From assembly GCA_027311945.1 (NCBI GenBank), contig DAICXZ010000018.1, positions 1 to 64,000 of the forward strand: 64,000 nt of DNA, read 5' to 3'. Both the position numbers and the translations under genes were made by a program. Numbering within the stretch: the stretch's first letter is position 1; the number at the start of each line of letters is the position of its first letter. Positions 9,017-18,933 of this stretch are shown here, in pieces. The stretch is from Erythrobacter sp. Its GTDB lineage: Bacteria > Pseudomonadota > Alphaproteobacteria > Sphingomonadales > Sphingomonadaceae. The notes under the pieces are model-generated. The model was not told the origin of the DNA. It was given only the letters and a program-made list of their open reading frames with translations, and searched no databases.

Positions 9017-9847
9017 CTAGCGCTTAACCTGACAATCGCCGCCAGCGGCGCGAACCGACCGGCAAACCTCATCGGCAGCCGATGCCGAACCCGCCAGCGC
9101 CTGCAGGCGATAGACGGTCGCCCCGTCGACAACCGCTTCTTCGATCCGGTGGTTAAGGCCGCTCAGCGCCTCGTAGCGGCCTCGAACCTCGTTCCAGCCC
9201 TGCTCGGCACGGGCGCGGCTGGAATAGGCGGCGACCTGGATCGGCACGCCGCCGGCGGTGCTAGCCGAAGCGCTGGGTGATGGCGTCGGGCTCGGCTTGG
9301 GGCTGGGCGTCGCCTCGCTTTGCGTACGGTCGATGCTCGGCGTCGGGCTATCGGAGCTGGCGAGCTGCGAATCGCGGCTCTGCCCCTCGCCCACTTCGAA
9401 GCTCATATCGCCGGTGCCAGCGACCTCGGTGCCGCCGGGATCTTCGGGCGCGGTGCGATAGGGCTCTTCCGGGGCCTCGATCGTGCTGCCTTCTGGTTGC
9501 AACCCGGCCTCGTCAGCGGGCTTCGAAAGGAACCACAAGAGGGCAAGCAAGCCAACGAGCGCGGCCAGCGCGACCACTACGAGCGCGACCAGCCGACCAA
9601 CGTCGACCCCGCCATGGTCATGATCCTCATCCGATTCGAGCCACGGCAGACGCTCGTCCATATCGGCGAGCATCACCGGCTCTTCGGTAAGGTCTGCGCG
9701 ATCCTCAGGCTGGTCCAGCGATTGCTCGGGCAACTGATCCTGTGCGGTCACACCCGCACTGGTGTTCTCACCGGCGTTCTCACCGGCACCATCGCCCAAA
9801 TGATCGGGAACCCCGTCCCTGTTCCGATCATCACCACCGCTTTGCAT
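9017..9847 (-). CDS. SPOR-domain membrane protein
   Basis: This 276-residue protein is predicted to cross the inner membrane once: a hydrophobic helix of about 20 residues ('VALVVVALAALVGLLALLWF') lies near residue 105. The C-terminal 75 residues ('VPIQVAAYSSRARAEQGWNEV' onward) form a SPOR domain, which binds denuded glycan strands at the division septum. A Ser/Pro/Thr-rich linker joins the two. The short N-terminal cytoplasmic part begins with a calcium-loop-like motif, D7-x-N9-x-D11-G12-x-x-D15. The start at 9847 follows the argS stop by four bases; an earlier in-frame start would lie inside argS. Confidence 0.82.
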   Translation of the reverse strand: MQSGGDDRNRDGVPDHLGDGAGENAGENTSAGVTAQDQLPEQSLDQPEDRADLTEEPVMLADMDERLPWLESDEDHDHGGVDVGRLVALVVVALAALVGLLALLWFLSKPADEAGLQPEGSTIEAPEEPYRTAPEDPGGTEVAGTGDMSFEVGEGQSRDSQLASSDSPTPSIDRTQSEATPSPKPSPTPSPSASASTAGGVPIQVAAYSSRARAEQGWNEVRGRYEALSGLNHRIEEAVVDGATVYRLQALAGSASAADEVCRSVRAAGGDCQVKR

Positions 9848-9851
9848 TGCC

Positions 9852-11600
9852 TTACAACTCCTCGACCGCCTCAACCCCCAGAATGGCGAGACCATTGCGA
9901 ATAATCTGCCCGATCTGCAGGGCGAGGAAAAGCCTTGCCCCCGAAACGGTTAATTTCTGTGCCACAATGATGCGTTTTTGCGGATCGTCGTTGCCCATGT
10001 TCCACCAGCCGTGGAGCGCTCCGGCCAGCTCGTAGAGGTAGAAGGCGATGCGGTGCGGCTCACGCGCACGCGCCGCCGCCTCGACCTCGCGCGGGAACTG
10101 CGCGGCGAGCTTGATGAGCGCCAGTTCGTCCTCACCCAGCAGCGCGGCCTGATCGGATCGCGGCGCAATGCCCTCTTCTGCCGCACGGCGCAGGATCGAA
10201 CAAATCCGCGCATGGGCATACTGGACGTAGAAGACCGGGTTGTCCTTGCTGGTCTCGACCACCTTCACGAAGTCGAAATCCATCTGCGCATCGGGCTTGC
10301 GGGTCAGCATCGAGAAGCGAACCACGTCCTTGCCCACTTCCTCCACCATATCGGCAATGGTGACGAAGTTGCCGGAACGCTTGGACATCTTGGCCGGTTC
10401 GCCGTTGCGAAGCAGCTGCACCATCTGCACCAGCTTGACGTCGAACGGGATGACCTTCCCTTCGCCTTCAGCGAGCGCCGCGACAGCAGCCTTGATGCGC
10501 TTGACCGTGCCCGCATGGTCGGCGCCCCAGATGTCGATCAGCGCGTCGGCGCTTTCGGCCTTCTGCATGTGATAGGCGAGGTCGGCCCCGAAATAGGTCC
10601 ACTTGCCGTCGCTCTTCTTGATCGGGCGGTCCTGATCGTCGCCGAACTTCGTGCTGCGGAACAGCGGCAGCTCGACCGGCTCCCAGTCTTCAGGCGGGGC
10701 CTTGCCCTTGGGCGCTTCGAGTACGCCATCGTAAACCAGATCGTGCGCACGCAGCCACGCTTCAGCCTGCTCAGGCTTGCCCGCCGCCTGCAATTCCGCC
10801 TCCGAAGAGAACACGTCGTGCTTGATGCCCAGCATGGCGAGGTCGGCGCGGATCTGATCCATCATCGCGGCGACCGCCTTGCCGCGGAACAGCAGCAGCC
10901 ATTCGCTTTCGGGCGCATCTCGATAAGTGTCGCCAAATTCCTCGGCCAGCAGCTTGCCGATCGGCTTGAGGTATTCGCCCGGATACATCCCAGCCGGGAT
11001 TTCGCCGATGTCCTCGCCCAGCGCCTCGCGATAGCGCAGGTGCGCCGAGCGGGCGAGCGTGTCGACCTGGCTGCCGGCGTCGTTGACGTAGTATTCCTTC
11101 GTCACCGCGTGCCCGGCATATTCGAGCAGGTTGGCAAGCGCATCGCCCACCACCGCACCCCGGCAGTGGCCCATGTGCATCGGCCCGGTCGGGTTGGCCG
11201 AGACATATTCGACGTTTACCCGCGTGCCATCGCCCATTACCGAGCGGCCATAGTCTGAGCCCAGCGCAGCGATCGCGGCCAGTTCTTCTTCCCAGACCTT
11301 GCGGTCGAGCCGCAGGTTGATGAAGCCCGGCCCGGCAATCTCGGCCGAGACGATGGCCGGATCGCGGCTCAGATGCTCGACGATCTTCTCCGCCAGCGAG
11401 CGCGGATTGGTCGCGGCGGGCTTGGCCAGCACCATCGCGGCATTGGTGGCAAGATCACCGTGCGAGGGATCGCGCGGCGGCTCTACCGCGACATTGGCGC
11501 GGCTTACGCCAGCGGGCAGCACGGCCTCGGCTTCAAGCGCCGAGAGCACAGCATCGATACGGGCCGCAAAGGCGGCATAGAGCGTTTGGATATCCGACAT
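9852..11600 (-). CDS. argS: Arginyl-tRNA synthetase
   Basis: This class I synthetase charges tRNA-Arg. The 582 residues include the N-terminal tRNA-contacting Add-1 domain (about 1-110), the signature '[19 protein letters not shown]' with HMGH at 142-145, a KMSK loop '[12 protein letters not shown]' (near residue 400) and a C-terminal DALR anticodon-binding domain ending at about 580. It is complete and of normal length. It heads the minus-strand run to tatC, so the promoter for that operon is probably in the 56-base gap before it (11601-11656). Confidence 0.96.
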   Translation of the reverse strand: MSDIQTLYAAFAARIDAVLSALEAEAVLPAGVSRANVAVEPPRDPSHGDLATNAAMVLAKPAATNPRSLAEKIVEHLSRDPAIVSAEIAGPGFINLRLDRKVWEEELAAIAALGSDYGRSVMGDGTRVNVEYVSANPTGPMHMGHCRGAVVGDALANLLEYAGHAVTKEYYVNDAGSQVDTLARSAHLRYREALGEDIGEIPAGMYPGEYLKPIGKLLAEEFGDTYRDAPESEWLLLFRGKAVAAMMDQIRADLAMLGIKHDVFSSEAELQAAGKPEQAEAWLRAHDLVYDGVLEAPKGKAPPEDWEPVELPLFRSTKFGDDQDRPIKKSDGKWTYFGADLAYHMQKAESADALIDIWGADHAGTVKRIKAAVAALAEGEGKVIPFDVKLVQMVQLLRNGEPAKMSKRSGNFVTIADMVEEVGKDVVRFSMLTRKPDAQMDFDFVKVVETSKDNPVFYVQYAHARICSILRRAAEEGIAPRSDQAALLGEDELALIKLAAQFPREVEAAARAREPHRIAFYLYELAGALHGWWNMGNDDPQKRIIVAQKLTVSGARLFLALQIGQIIRNGLAILGVEAVEEL

Positions 11601-11656
11601 GGCGCGCCGTTAGCCCAACCGCGCGCCCATATCCAGCGGGCGTTAGCGCCCAGGCC

Positions 11657-12307
11657 CTATCGAGTAGCGTTGTAGGCGAGCTGCTCTTCGGTCAGCTGGA
11701 AGCCGATCAGCAGCTCGAACGTGGCCTTCGCCACGGCGGAGCGCACATCGGGTTCGGTCAGCGGATCTATCGCGGCGTCGGCCTCGCCGGCGCTGCGCTT
11801 GCGGGTGATACGCTCGCGTATGTCAGCAGGCAGAGTGGCCTCGGCGCGATCAACCCACGCCTCGGCACTGCCACTGGCCTGCGCGCGCGCCTGGCCATCG
11901 GCAAAACTGACCTGAACCGTGCCCACACGCTTGGCCACGACATTGTCGCCCCCGCGGACGATGGTTGAATAATATGGCAGCTCGACCGTGCGCGCGCCCG
12001 CCGTATCCTCGCGGCTGGCGACCACGTCGAAGGTGGCCGAGGTGAACACCTCACCGCCATTCTCGTCGCAGGTGGAGCGGACATTGGTGATATAGGCGGT
12101 CACGTCCATGGCATCGAGCGTGCGCGCATCGGCTGGTGTGAACGTCGTGATGTCGCCGGTGTAAATCGGTACACCTACAGCAGGGCAGGTCGTGCGCAGC
12201 GCGGTGATGCCCACGCCCTGCTCGACCACGATATCGCCTTCGCTCCGGCAACCGGCCAGCGCCAGAAGTGTGGCCAAAGCGCCGGTGGCGATAATCCTCG
12301 GGTGCAT
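11657..12307 (-). CDS. Predicted lipoprotein of unknown function
   Basis: This protein of about 216 residues starts with a lipoprotein signal peptide ending in the lipobox 'LALAGC', so it is probably anchored to the periplasmic face of a membrane. The rest is a compact, mostly beta-rich sequence with two further cysteines (in 'TTCPAVG' and 'STCDENGG') that could form a disulfide. I do not recognise a family with certainty. ATG at 12307 was chosen (MHPRII); five more residues from 12322 are possible. It is divergent from ispH, sharing an upstream region of about 75 bases. Confidence 0.7.
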   Translation of the reverse strand: MHPRIIATGALATLLALAGCRSEGDIVVEQGVGITALRTTCPAVGVPIYTGDITTFTPADARTLDAMDVTAYITNVRSTCDENGGEVFTSATFDVVASREDTAGARTVELPYYSTIVRGGDNVVAKRVGTVQVSFADGQARAQASGSAEAWVDRAEATLPADIRERITRKRSAGEADAAIDPLTEPDVRSAVAKATFELLIGFQLTEEQLAYNATR

Positions 12308-12383
12308 CAAAAGTCCTCGCATATCCTTGTGGCGGGAGCCCTAACCCTTTCCCAGCGCGGTCACAAGCGCTAGAGGCTCCGAT

Positions 12384-13367
12384 ATGAACGCCCCCTTTCC
12401 AAGCAACTCGCCCGATGATGCAGCAAAGCTGCCGTTGACCGTGCTGATCGCCGCCCCGCGCGGTTTCTGCGCCGGGGTCGACCGGGCGATAGAGATCGTC
12501 GAGCGGGCGCTCCAGCGCTATGGCGCCCCGGTCTATGTCCGCCACGAGATCGTCCACAACAAGTATGTGGTCGAGAGCCTGCGCGCCAAGGGCGCGGTGT
12601 TCGTGGAAGAGCTGGACGAGGTCCCCGCCGATGGCCACGTGGTGTTCAGCGCACACGGCGTGCCCAAGTCCGTCCCCGCCGAGGCCGAGCGGCGCGAGCT
12701 GACCTGGCTCGATGCCACCTGTCCGCTGGTGAGCAAGGTCCACCGCCAGGCCGAACGCCAGATCGAGAAGAATCGGCATATCATTTTCATCGGCCACGAG
12801 GGCCATCCCGAGGTGATCGGCACCATGGGGCAGGTCGAGCCGGGGCAGATGACGCTGGTGGAAACGGTGGAAGACGTGGCCGCACTGCCCTTCACGCAGG
12901 ATGTTCCGCTTGCCTATCTCAGCCAGACCACGCTTTCGGTCGACGACACTGCCGAGATCATCGCCGCGCTCGAAACGCGCTATCCGAAGATCGCCGGACC
13001 AAAGGCGGAAGACATCTGCTATGCCACGTCCAATCGGCAGGCAGCGGTCAAGCGGATTGCTCCGGCAAGCGATCTGGTGCTGGTGATCGGCGCGCCCAAT
13101 TCTTCCAATTCGCTGCGGCTGGTCGAGGTGGCAGAGCGCTGCGGCACCACGGCGAAGCTGATCCAGCGCGCGAGTGAAATCGCGCCAGAGTGGCTCGATG
13201 GCGTGGGCACTGTCGGCGTCACCGCCGGCGCCTCGGCGCCCGAACGGCTGGTGCGCGAAGTGATCGAGCAGCTGCGCGAATGGCGCGCGGTGGAAGAGCG
13301 CACGCTCGTCTCCGCCGAGGAAAAGATGGTGTTCAAGCTCCCGCGCGAACTCGCCGACAGCGAATAG
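12384..13367 (+). CDS. ispH: 4-hydroxy-3-methylbut-2-enyl diphosphate reductase
   Basis: IspH is the last enzyme of the MEP isoprenoid pathway and reduces HMBPP to IPP and DMAPP using a [4Fe-4S] cluster. The three cluster cysteines are visible as 'GFCAG' (C29), '[11 protein letters not shown]' (C113) and '[11 protein letters not shown]' (C212). The 327-residue length is normal, with a short 15-residue N-terminal extension. An AGAGG ribosome site lies about 8 bases before ATG. It is followed nine bases later by thrB. Confidence 0.96.
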   Translation: MNAPFPSNSPDDAAKLPLTVLIAAPRGFCAGVDRAIEIVERALQRYGAPVYVRHEIVHNKYVVESLRAKGAVFVEELDEVPADGHVVFSAHGVPKSVPAEAERRELTWLDATCPLVSKVHRQAERQIEKNRHIIFIGHEGHPEVIGTMGQVEPGQMTLVETVEDVAALPFTQDVPLAYLSQTTLSVDDTAEIIAALETRYPKIAGPKAEDICYATSNRQAAVKRIAPASDLVLVIGAPNSSNSLRLVEVAERCGTTAKLIQRASEIAPEWLDGVGTVGVTAGASAPERLVREVIEQLREWRAVEERTLVSAEEKMVFKLPRELADSE

Positions 13368-13376
13368 GGCAGCACC

Positions 13377-14351
13377 TTGGCCGTTTACACGCAGCTCTCT
13401 GCCGAGACGCTTGCCGAGCTGATCGCGCACTACGACGTGGGCGAACTGGTGTCGGCCAAAGGCATTGCCGAGGGCGTTTCCAATTCGAACTGGCTGATCG
13501 ACACGACCGGCAAGGACGGCGTCGGTGCGCGCTTCATCCTGACCATGTACGAGAAGCGGATAGAGCTTTCGGACCTGCCGTTCTTCCTCGACCTGCTTGA
13601 TCATCTGGCCGCACAAGGCTGCCCCGTGCCGCGCACGATCCATGATCGCGAGGGCGCTTCGTTCCGCTGGCTTGACGGCAAGGCGGTGGCGCTGATCGAG
13701 TTCCTGCCCGGTGTCTCGGTCGACCATCCGACGCAAGGGCAGGCTTTCAATGTCGGCGCGGTGCTGGCCGAGATGCACCTTGCCGCTGGAAATTTCACCG
13801 CCAGCCGCGCCAACACGCTCGGTCCCGCAACCTCCGCACAGGTGCTGGCCGAATGCGGCGAGGCGGCTCTGGGCGAAATCGACCCGGCTCTGCCCGCCAC
13901 GATTGCCGAAGCGCGCGGCGTGGCCAAAGCCTGGCCCACCAACCTCCCCCGCGCCATCATCCATTCCGATCTCTTTCCCGATAACGTGCTGATGCGCGGC
14001 GACGAGGTCTGTGCGCTGATCGACTTCTACTTCGCCTGCACCGACGCCATGGCCTACGATCTGGCAGTGACCCATGCGGCCTGGAGCTTCTCCGCCGACG
14101 GACGCGCCTATCGCGCCGAAATTGGCCGTGCGCTGGTCGAAGGCTATGAAAGCGTGCGCAAACTGAGCAAGGATGAGCGGGACGCCCTGCCGCTGCTTGC
14201 GCAAGGGGCGGCGCTGCGGTTTGTGTCCAGCCGCGCGCAGGACTGGATCGACACGCCCGCCGATGCGTTGGTAACGCGCAAGGACCCGATGGCCTTTGTG
14301 CGCCGACTGGATTTCTACCGGAGCGAAGGCGGAGACGTGTTTACGGCATGA
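13377..14351 (+). CDS. thrB: Homoserine kinase, type II (choline-kinase fold)
   Basis: This ATP-dependent enzyme phosphorylates homoserine in threonine biosynthesis. It is the aminoglycoside-phosphotransferase-fold type common in alphaproteobacteria rather than the GHMP type. The 324 residues show '[11 protein letters not shown]' at the N-terminus, the catalytic loop '[12 protein letters not shown]' (H196, D198, N203) and the metal-binding '[17 protein letters not shown]' (D216). The start is a TTG at 13377, giving the family-typical MAVYTQ beginning. Its TGA overlaps the rnhA ATG (ATGA). Together with ilvA earlier in the window it belongs to the threonine-isoleucine branch, though the genes are not linked. 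Confidence 0.93.
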   Translation: MAVYTQLSAETLAELIAHYDVGELVSAKGIAEGVSNSNWLIDTTGKDGVGARFILTMYEKRIELSDLPFFLDLLDHLAAQGCPVPRTIHDREGASFRWLDGKAVALIEFLPGVSVDHPTQGQAFNVGAVLAEMHLAAGNFTASRANTLGPATSAQVLAECGEAALGEIDPALPATIAEARGVAKAWPTNLPRAIIHSDLFPDNVLMRGDEVCALIDFYFACTDAMAYDLAVTHAAWSFSADGRAYRAEIGRALVEGYESVRKLSKDERDALPLLAQGAALRFVSSRAQDWIDTPADALVTRKDPMAFVRRLDFYRSEGGDVFTA

Positions 14352-14782
14352 AAGAAGTCGAGATTTTCACCGATGGCGCCTGCAAGGGCAACCCCGGCCC
14401 CGGCGGCTGGGGCGTACTCCTGCGGATGGGTGTCCACGAAAAAGAGCTGTCGGGCAGCGAGCCCGATACCACCAACAACCGCATGGAAATGACTGCCGTC
14501 CTGCGCGCGCTCGGGGCGCTGATCGAGCCGTGCCGCGTGCGTCTGCACACCGACAGCCGCTATGTGATCGACGGCATGACCAAGTGGATTCACGGCTGGC
14601 AGAAGCGCGGGTGGATCAACGCCAGCAAGAAACCGGTGCGCAATGCCGACCTGTGGCATGACCTGATCGAGGCCGCCAAGACTCACGATATCGAGTGGAT
14701 CTGGGTGCGCGGCCACTCGGGCCATGAGGAAAATGAGCGGGTCGACCGCCTCGCCAGCGATGCGGCCGAATCCGCCCGGTAA
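14348..14782 (+). CDS. rnhA: Ribonuclease HI
   Basis: RNase HI cuts RNA in RNA-DNA hybrids during replication and R-loop removal. In 144 residues all catalytic positions are present: D9 ('IFTDGAC'), E47 ('NNRMEM'), D69 ('LHTDSRY'), H123 ('GHSGHEENE') and D133. These lie one position from those of the E. coli enzyme. The basic handle '[16 protein letters not shown]' is present. It is the third gene of the coupled ispH-thrB-rnhA unit and ends convergently with the YegP-like gene. Confidence 0.96.
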   Translation: MKEVEIFTDGACKGNPGPGGWGVLLRMGVHEKELSGSEPDTTNNRMEMTAVLRALGALIEPCRVRLHTDSRYVIDGMTKWIHGWQKRGWINASKKPVRNADLWHDLIEAAKTHDIEWIWVRGHSGHEENERVDRLASDAAESAR

Positions 14783-14788
14783 ACCGGA

Positions 14789-14971
14789 TCAGGCGTCGGA
14801 GTTGTCGACCACCTCGGCCTTGGGGCCGTTCTGCTTGATCGATTCGATGGCGTTCTTGGCGCTCGCCTTCGAGGCATAGCCTTCGGTCGAGAACATGATT
14901 TCCGAATTGTACTTGAAGCGAACCCGGAACTCTCCGGCCTTGTCCTTGTAGATTTCGAAGTGGTGAGACAC
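14789..14971 (-). CDS. YegP/DUF1508-family small protein
   Basis: This 60-residue protein consists of one DUF1508 repeat: 'HFEIYKDKAGEFRVRFKYNS' followed by 'EGYASKASAKNAIESIKQN'. This is the typical beta-beta-beta-alpha unit of E. coli YegP, which has two repeats whereas this copy has one. The biochemical role of the family is unknown. It is six bases from the convergent rnhA stop and is probably monocistronic. Confidence 0.85.
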   Translation of the reverse strand: MSHHFEIYKDKAGEFRVRFKYNSEIMFSTEGYASKASAKNAIESIKQNGPKAEVVDNSDA

Positions 14972-15028
14972 GAACTGGTCCTCTCGTTGCTAAAGGCCAG
15001 CCAACTATAACAAATCGCAAGCCGCTGA

Positions 15029-16147
15029 CTAGCCGAAGCGGGCGGCTGCGTAAGGTGCCGGATCGATGTTTTCGGTCATCGCATCGGCCCCGCGGCCCAG
15101 CAGCAGTTGCGCACCCAACCGGGCCCCGGCGGGCGAGGTCTGGATGCCGTAGCCGCCCTGCCCCGCGTACCAGAAGAAACCATCCTGCCGCGGGTCGAAG
15201 CCGTAGACCGGCGCACGGTCGGGGGCGAAACTGCGCAGGCCCGCCCACTTGTGCTCGACCGCCTCGATCCGCCAGTCGACCACATGCTCGAACCGATCGA
15301 TGGCGAGCGCCACGTCCAGTTCCTCGGGCGCGGCGTCGCAGGGTTCGCTCGGCGTCTCGTCTTGCGGGCTCAGCCACAGCTTGCCAGCCTCTGGCTTGAA
15401 ATAGAACTGCCCCGAAATATCGAGCACCAGCGGCAGGTCTTGCGGCACCGCCGGGTTGCAGCGCACCTGCGCGATGGTGCGGCGCAGCGGCGTGATCCCA
15501 AGCGGCCGGGCACCGCAGGCGCGCGCGACCTCGTCAGCCCAGGCCCCGGCGGCATTGACAATCACGCCTGCCCGCATCTCCCCGGCAGGGCCGAGGTCGA
15601 CCAGCCAGCCGGCCCCGTCGCGCTCGGCGGCGCGCAGGCGATGGTGTGTGCGTATCTCCACCCCGGCGGCGCGTGCGCGAGCGAGGAAATGCTGGTGCAG
15701 GCTCGCAACGTCGATGTCCGCGCAATGCGGCTGGGTGATCGCCAGGTTCCATTCGGGCCGCACGCCAGGCACGATGTCGCGGATCGCCTCACCCTCGATC
15801 CGCTCGATGGTCACGCCGCTATCGGCAAATCGCTCCATGAAGGCGTCGACCTCGGCCCGGTCCTGCTCGCGCGACAGGTAAAGCGCGCCGCGCGGGGTGA
15901 GAAAGCCCCCTTCGCGCAGCGCCGTGCCCGAGGCCATGGTCAGCGGCACGATTTCCGGCCCGCCATAGCACTCCTCCCAGAACGCGGCAGAGCGCCCGGT
16001 GGTGTGATAGCCCGGCTGGCTCTCGGCCTCGACCGCCACCACCCGTCCAGCGCCGTGCTCGGCCGCCTCGGCAGCGATGCTCGCCCCGGCAATACCGGCT
16101 CCTACGACCAGAACGTCGCAATCCTGCGCACCCATATCTGCTGTCAT
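15029..16147 (-). CDS. FAD-dependent oxidoreductase (DAO family, D-amino-acid dehydrogenase-like)
   Basis: This 372-residue flavoprotein has an N-terminal dinucleotide-binding site 'VLVVGAGIAGASIAAEA' (about 10-26), the sequence 'GYHTTGRSAAFWEECYGG', and a C-terminal FAD closure 'GFFWYAGQGGYGIQTSPAGA'. These place it in the DAO superfamily with glycine oxidase and D-amino-acid or 2-hydroxyglutarate oxidases. The substrate is not evident. Its start overlaps the stop of the alpha/beta hydrolase by four bases, so the two are a coupled pair. Confidence 0.86.
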   Translation of the reverse strand: MTADMGAQDCDVLVVGAGIAGASIAAEAAEHGAGRVVAVEAESQPGYHTTGRSAAFWEECYGGPEIVPLTMASGTALREGGFLTPRGALYLSREQDRAEVDAFMERFADSGVTIERIEGEAIRDIVPGVRPEWNLAITQPHCADIDVASLHQHFLARARAAGVEIRTHHRLRAAERDGAGWLVDLGPAGEMRAGVIVNAAGAWADEVARACGARPLGITPLRRTIAQVRCNPAVPQDLPLVLDISGQFYFKPEAGKLWLSPQDETPSEPCDAAPEELDVALAIDRFEHVVDWRIEAVEHKWAGLRSFAPDRAPVYGFDPRQDGFFWYAGQGGYGIQTSPAGARLGAQLLLGRGADAMTENIDPAPYAAARFG

Positions 16148-17121
16148 TCTCCGTTCGTCGTGTACCGCGCGAGAAAGTCGTCGATTGCCGCCAGCGCCTT
16201 GTCGCGCACCGCATCGACCTCGCGCAGGATCTCGTGGTTTGCCTCGGCCCCGAATTCGAGCAGCTCAGCACCGGGCAGTCGCCGCGCGGCCACCCGGATC
16301 GCTGCCGGGCTGACGAGCTTGTCCACCGCAGTCGACACGATCATCACCGGCACTTCCACGCTCTCAAGCGCGCCCGGTGCGAACAGCTTGCCGGTCGAGC
16401 GCGTGGCTGCCGCCAGCCAGCCCCAGCTGCCCGGCCCCAGTTTCAGTTCCGGGCGCGCCTCGCGCCAGAAGCGTTCATCATCGTAGCGCGCATTGTCATG
16501 CGTGAGCAGCGACTGGCGCGCGCTCGGCCTGCTGCCGGGCTTCTCGCTCATCTTCCAGGCCGCGCGGCCCGGATTGCCAAGCCGCACCATGGCATCGGCC
16601 ACCAGCCGCTTGGCAAACAACGGCAAATGCTCGGGGAAAATATCCAGCATCGGTGCCGACAACACCAGCGCCGCCGGGCGCGGGGCCAACACCTGTTCCA
16701 GCGCCGCGCGAAGCACAAGATGGCCGCCCATCGAGTGCCCGAGCAGCACCAGCGGCCCCTCGCGGCCCTCAGCCCAGTCCGCCCATAGTGCGGCAAGGTC
16801 CGCCACCCAGACCCCGAAATCGTCGATATGCCCGGCATCGCCCAGGCCCAGCCGGCCCGAACCGCCCTGCCCGCGCCAGTCCGCCGCGCTGACCTGCCAG
16901 CCCGCCAGCCGCCAGTGCTCGAAACTTTCGAGATACTTCTCATAAGCATCGCCGCGCCCGGCCATGAACAGCATGTGCCCGCGCGGCTTCACCCCGGCCG
17001 GAGGCTCGGGCCAGTCGATCCGGCGGATGGCATGGCCATCGCCAGCCTGCCACTTGGTCTCGTGCGCAGCGGCCGGAATGGCGCGCCGGTCGAAGGCATC
17101 GGCTTTGGGCGTGTGGTGAAT
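16144..17121 (-). CDS. Alpha/beta hydrolase (lysophospholipase-like), probable ATT start
   Basis: This is a serine hydrolase of the Hydrolase_4 type, with the nucleophile elbow 'LLGHSMGG' (S130 in the numbering used here). The first normal start codon in frame is a GTG at 16992, but it lies only a few residues before strand 1 ('HMLFMAGRGDAYEKYL'). The frame stays open upstream and encodes sequence with the look of a real N-terminus, including 'AFDRRAIPAAAHETKWQ' and 'GDGHAIRRIDWPEPPAG'. No ATG, GTG or TTG occurs before the in-frame stop. An ATT at 17119-17121 sits five bases after a perfect GGGAGG ribosome site. I therefore take ATT as the start (325 residues). If wrong, the gene is 16144-16992. 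Confidence 0.8.
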   Translation of the reverse strand: MHHTPKADAFDRRAIPAAAHETKWQAGDGHAIRRIDWPEPPAGVKPRGHMLFMAGRGDAYEKYLESFEHWRLAGWQVSAADWRGQGGSGRLGLGDAGHIDDFGVWVADLAALWADWAEGREGPLVLLGHSMGGHLVLRAALEQVLAPRPAALVLSAPMLDIFPEHLPLFAKRLVADAMVRLGNPGRAAWKMSEKPGSRPSARQSLLTHDNARYDDERFWREARPELKLGPGSWGWLAAATRSTGKLFAPGALESVEVPVMIVSTAVDKLVSPAAIRVAARRLPGAELLEFGAEANHEILREVDAVRDKALAAIDDFLARYTTNGE

Positions 17122-17192
17122 GGCGACCTCCCGGGCGTGGTTACTGTTTCGTAAGCACTACGAGCTAGCACCCATGCTCAAGGGGAACCCAG

Positions 17193-17693
17193 GTGAGCAT
17201 GATGGTTGACGATCCATTCCAGTACGGACTGCTGTGCGCCTTGGCAATTGCGCTGCTGATTGCCGCCTTCACCGATCTGCGCAGCCGCCGCATCGCCAAC
17301 TGGCTCAACGGAGACATCGCACTCGGCGCGCCGGTCTACTGGTTTGCCAGCGACATGGCGCTGTGGCCCGATGTCGCTTGGCAGATCGGGCTGGCACTGG
17401 TGAGCTTCGCGGTGCTGTCGGGGCTGTTTGCGCTGCGCGCGATGGGCGGCGGCGACGTGAAGCTGCTGACAGCGCTCGCGCTGTGGATCGAGCCGCTCAC
17501 CTTCCTTAACCTGCTGATCATGATGGCGCTGCTGGGCGGTGTGCTCACCATCGCATTTGGCGTGTGGCACATTGCCCGCCGCCAGAAAGACAAGCTGACG
17601 ATCCCCTACGGCGTCGCGATCTCGCTGGCCGGGCTCTGGATTATCTACGGGTTGATATACCCGGCCCTGCCCGCCGCGCAGATGGCCGGGTGA
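17193..17693 (+). CDS. cpaA: Tad pilus prepilin peptidase CpaA/TadV (A24 family)
   Basis: This aspartate protease of the inner membrane cuts and may methylate Flp-type prepilins. The 166 residues contain about five membrane spans and both catalytic aspartates: D28 in 'FTDLRSRRIANWLNG' and D88 in 'AMGGGDVKLL'. GTG at 17193 is used, preceded by AGGGG; the ATG two codons later is equally possible. It is the first gene of the Tad operon and lies divergent from the hydrolase. No pilin gene accompanies it in the window. Confidence 0.88.
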   Translation: MSMMVDDPFQYGLLCALAIALLIAAFTDLRSRRIANWLNGDIALGAPVYWFASDMALWPDVAWQIGLALVSFAVLSGLFALRAMGGGDVKLLTALALWIEPLTFLNLLIMMALLGGVLTIAFGVWHIARRQKDKLTIPYGVAISLAGLWIIYGLIYPALPAAQMAG

Positions 17694-17765
17694 ACCCGAT
17701 TTTAACCAGTCGCCGCGTAAATCCGCGAGAACAAAGCGCAAAGACCTGAAGGGGCGTAAGGCACC

Positions 17766-18851
17766 ATGGACAAGAAGAAGCTCGTATTGCTGGTGGCAGC
17801 ATTGGTTGTCGCGGTGGGGACCGCGCTGGCCGCTCGCAGCATGTTTGCGGGTGCCTCTGCGCCGCAGGCCGAAGCGGCCGTGGTAGAGCCGCAAGGCCCC
17901 AAGGTCCTCGTCGCCAAGCGCAGCCTTCCTGTGGGCACCATCATCACCGCCGATGCCATTGTCTATCAGCAGTGGCCGGAAGAGCTGGTGCAGGATGCAT
18001 ACTTCATCGACGGCGAAGTGAGCATGGAAAACCTGCTCGGCACCGTGGTTCGCAACACCATCACCGCCGGTGAGCCAGTAACCCAGGGCGCACTCGTGGC
18101 GCCTGGCGACCGTGGCTTCCTCGCCGCCGCACTCGGGCCGGGCATGCGCGCCGTGTCGGTGCCCGTTTCGGCGCGCACCGGCGTTTCGGGCTTCGTCTTT
18201 CCGGGCGACCGCGTCGACCTAGTGCTGACCCAATCGGTGCAGGGCGATGCCGATGGCGGGGTGCTGAACACTTCCGAGACCGTGCTGTTCAACCTGCGCG
18301 TACTCGCCACCGACCAGGATACCGAAAGCGTCACCAACGAAGACGGCAAGACGGTGGTTCGCCAGTTCCGCGCGGTCACGCTCGAAGTGACCCCGCGCAT
18401 CGCCGAGAAGATCGCCGTCGCGCAGACCATCGGCACGCTCAGCCTGTCGCTGCGCTCGATTGCCGACAACCAGTCCGAACTCGAACGCGCGCTGGCTTCC
18501 GGCGACATCGACCTGCCCGACAATGCGAGCAAGGAAGAAGAAGAGGCGCTGCTGCGCACAGCGGTTTCGCGCCCGCGTGACAGCTCCACCACCTATGTGA
18601 CCGGCGGCGACGTGTCGCGCTTCCAGCGCAGTTCGATGCCGCGCCGTTCGTCGCCGCAGCCCGCTGGCGACAATGGCAATATGGCCCAGGCGGTGTTCAA
18701 CCCGCTGGGGCAGATGGTCGAGACCGTCAATTCCGCCGTGCCCCAAGGCCCCACCGTCCGCGTGACCCGCGGCAAGGACACCACTGTCGAGCCGGTCGGC
18801 AAGACAGGTGCCATGCTCGATCGCGGCACCGCCGCGACCGGTCAGCGCTGA
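17766..18851 (+). CDS. cpaB: Flp pilus assembly protein CpaB/RcpC (SAF domain)
   Basis: CpaB is a periplasmic component of the Tad secretion system, thought to interact with the secretin. The 361-residue protein has one N-terminal membrane helix ('LVLLVAALVVAVGTALAARS'), then a SAF domain ('VLVAKRSLPVGTIITADAIV', about 50-110). Next comes the CpaB-typical 'GMRAVSVPVSARTGVSGFVFPGDRVD' region, given here in part. The C-terminal 120 residues are low-complexity. It follows cpaA by 72 bases and precedes cpaC. Confidence 0.9.
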   Translation: MDKKKLVLLVAALVVAVGTALAARSMFAGASAPQAEAAVVEPQGPKVLVAKRSLPVGTIITADAIVYQQWPEELVQDAYFIDGEVSMENLLGTVVRNTITAGEPVTQGALVAPGDRGFLAAALGPGMRAVSVPVSARTGVSGFVFPGDRVDLVLTQSVQGDADGGVLNTSETVLFNLRVLATDQDTESVTNEDGKTVVRQFRAVTLEVTPRIAEKIAVAQTIGTLSLSLRSIADNQSELERALASGDIDLPDNASKEEEEALLRTAVSRPRDSSTTYVTGGDVSRFQRSSMPRRSSPQPAGDNGNMAQAVFNPLGQMVETVNSAVPQGPTVRVTRGKDTTVEPVGKTGAMLDRGTAATGQR

Positions 18852-18933
18852 AGACGGAAGCAAAGTGACACCCATGAGCCAGATCATCCCGCAGTCGCAT
18901 CCCAACACGTTCGCCAACCTGAAAGGCCAGTCG

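Noticed and set aside
12051-14204. Open minus-strand frame of over 700 codons opposite ispH and thrB
   Set aside because: It is antisense to two well-recognised enzymes, has no family motifs, is rich in Arg/His/Gly as expected from the reverse reading of GC-rich genes, and has no ribosome site.
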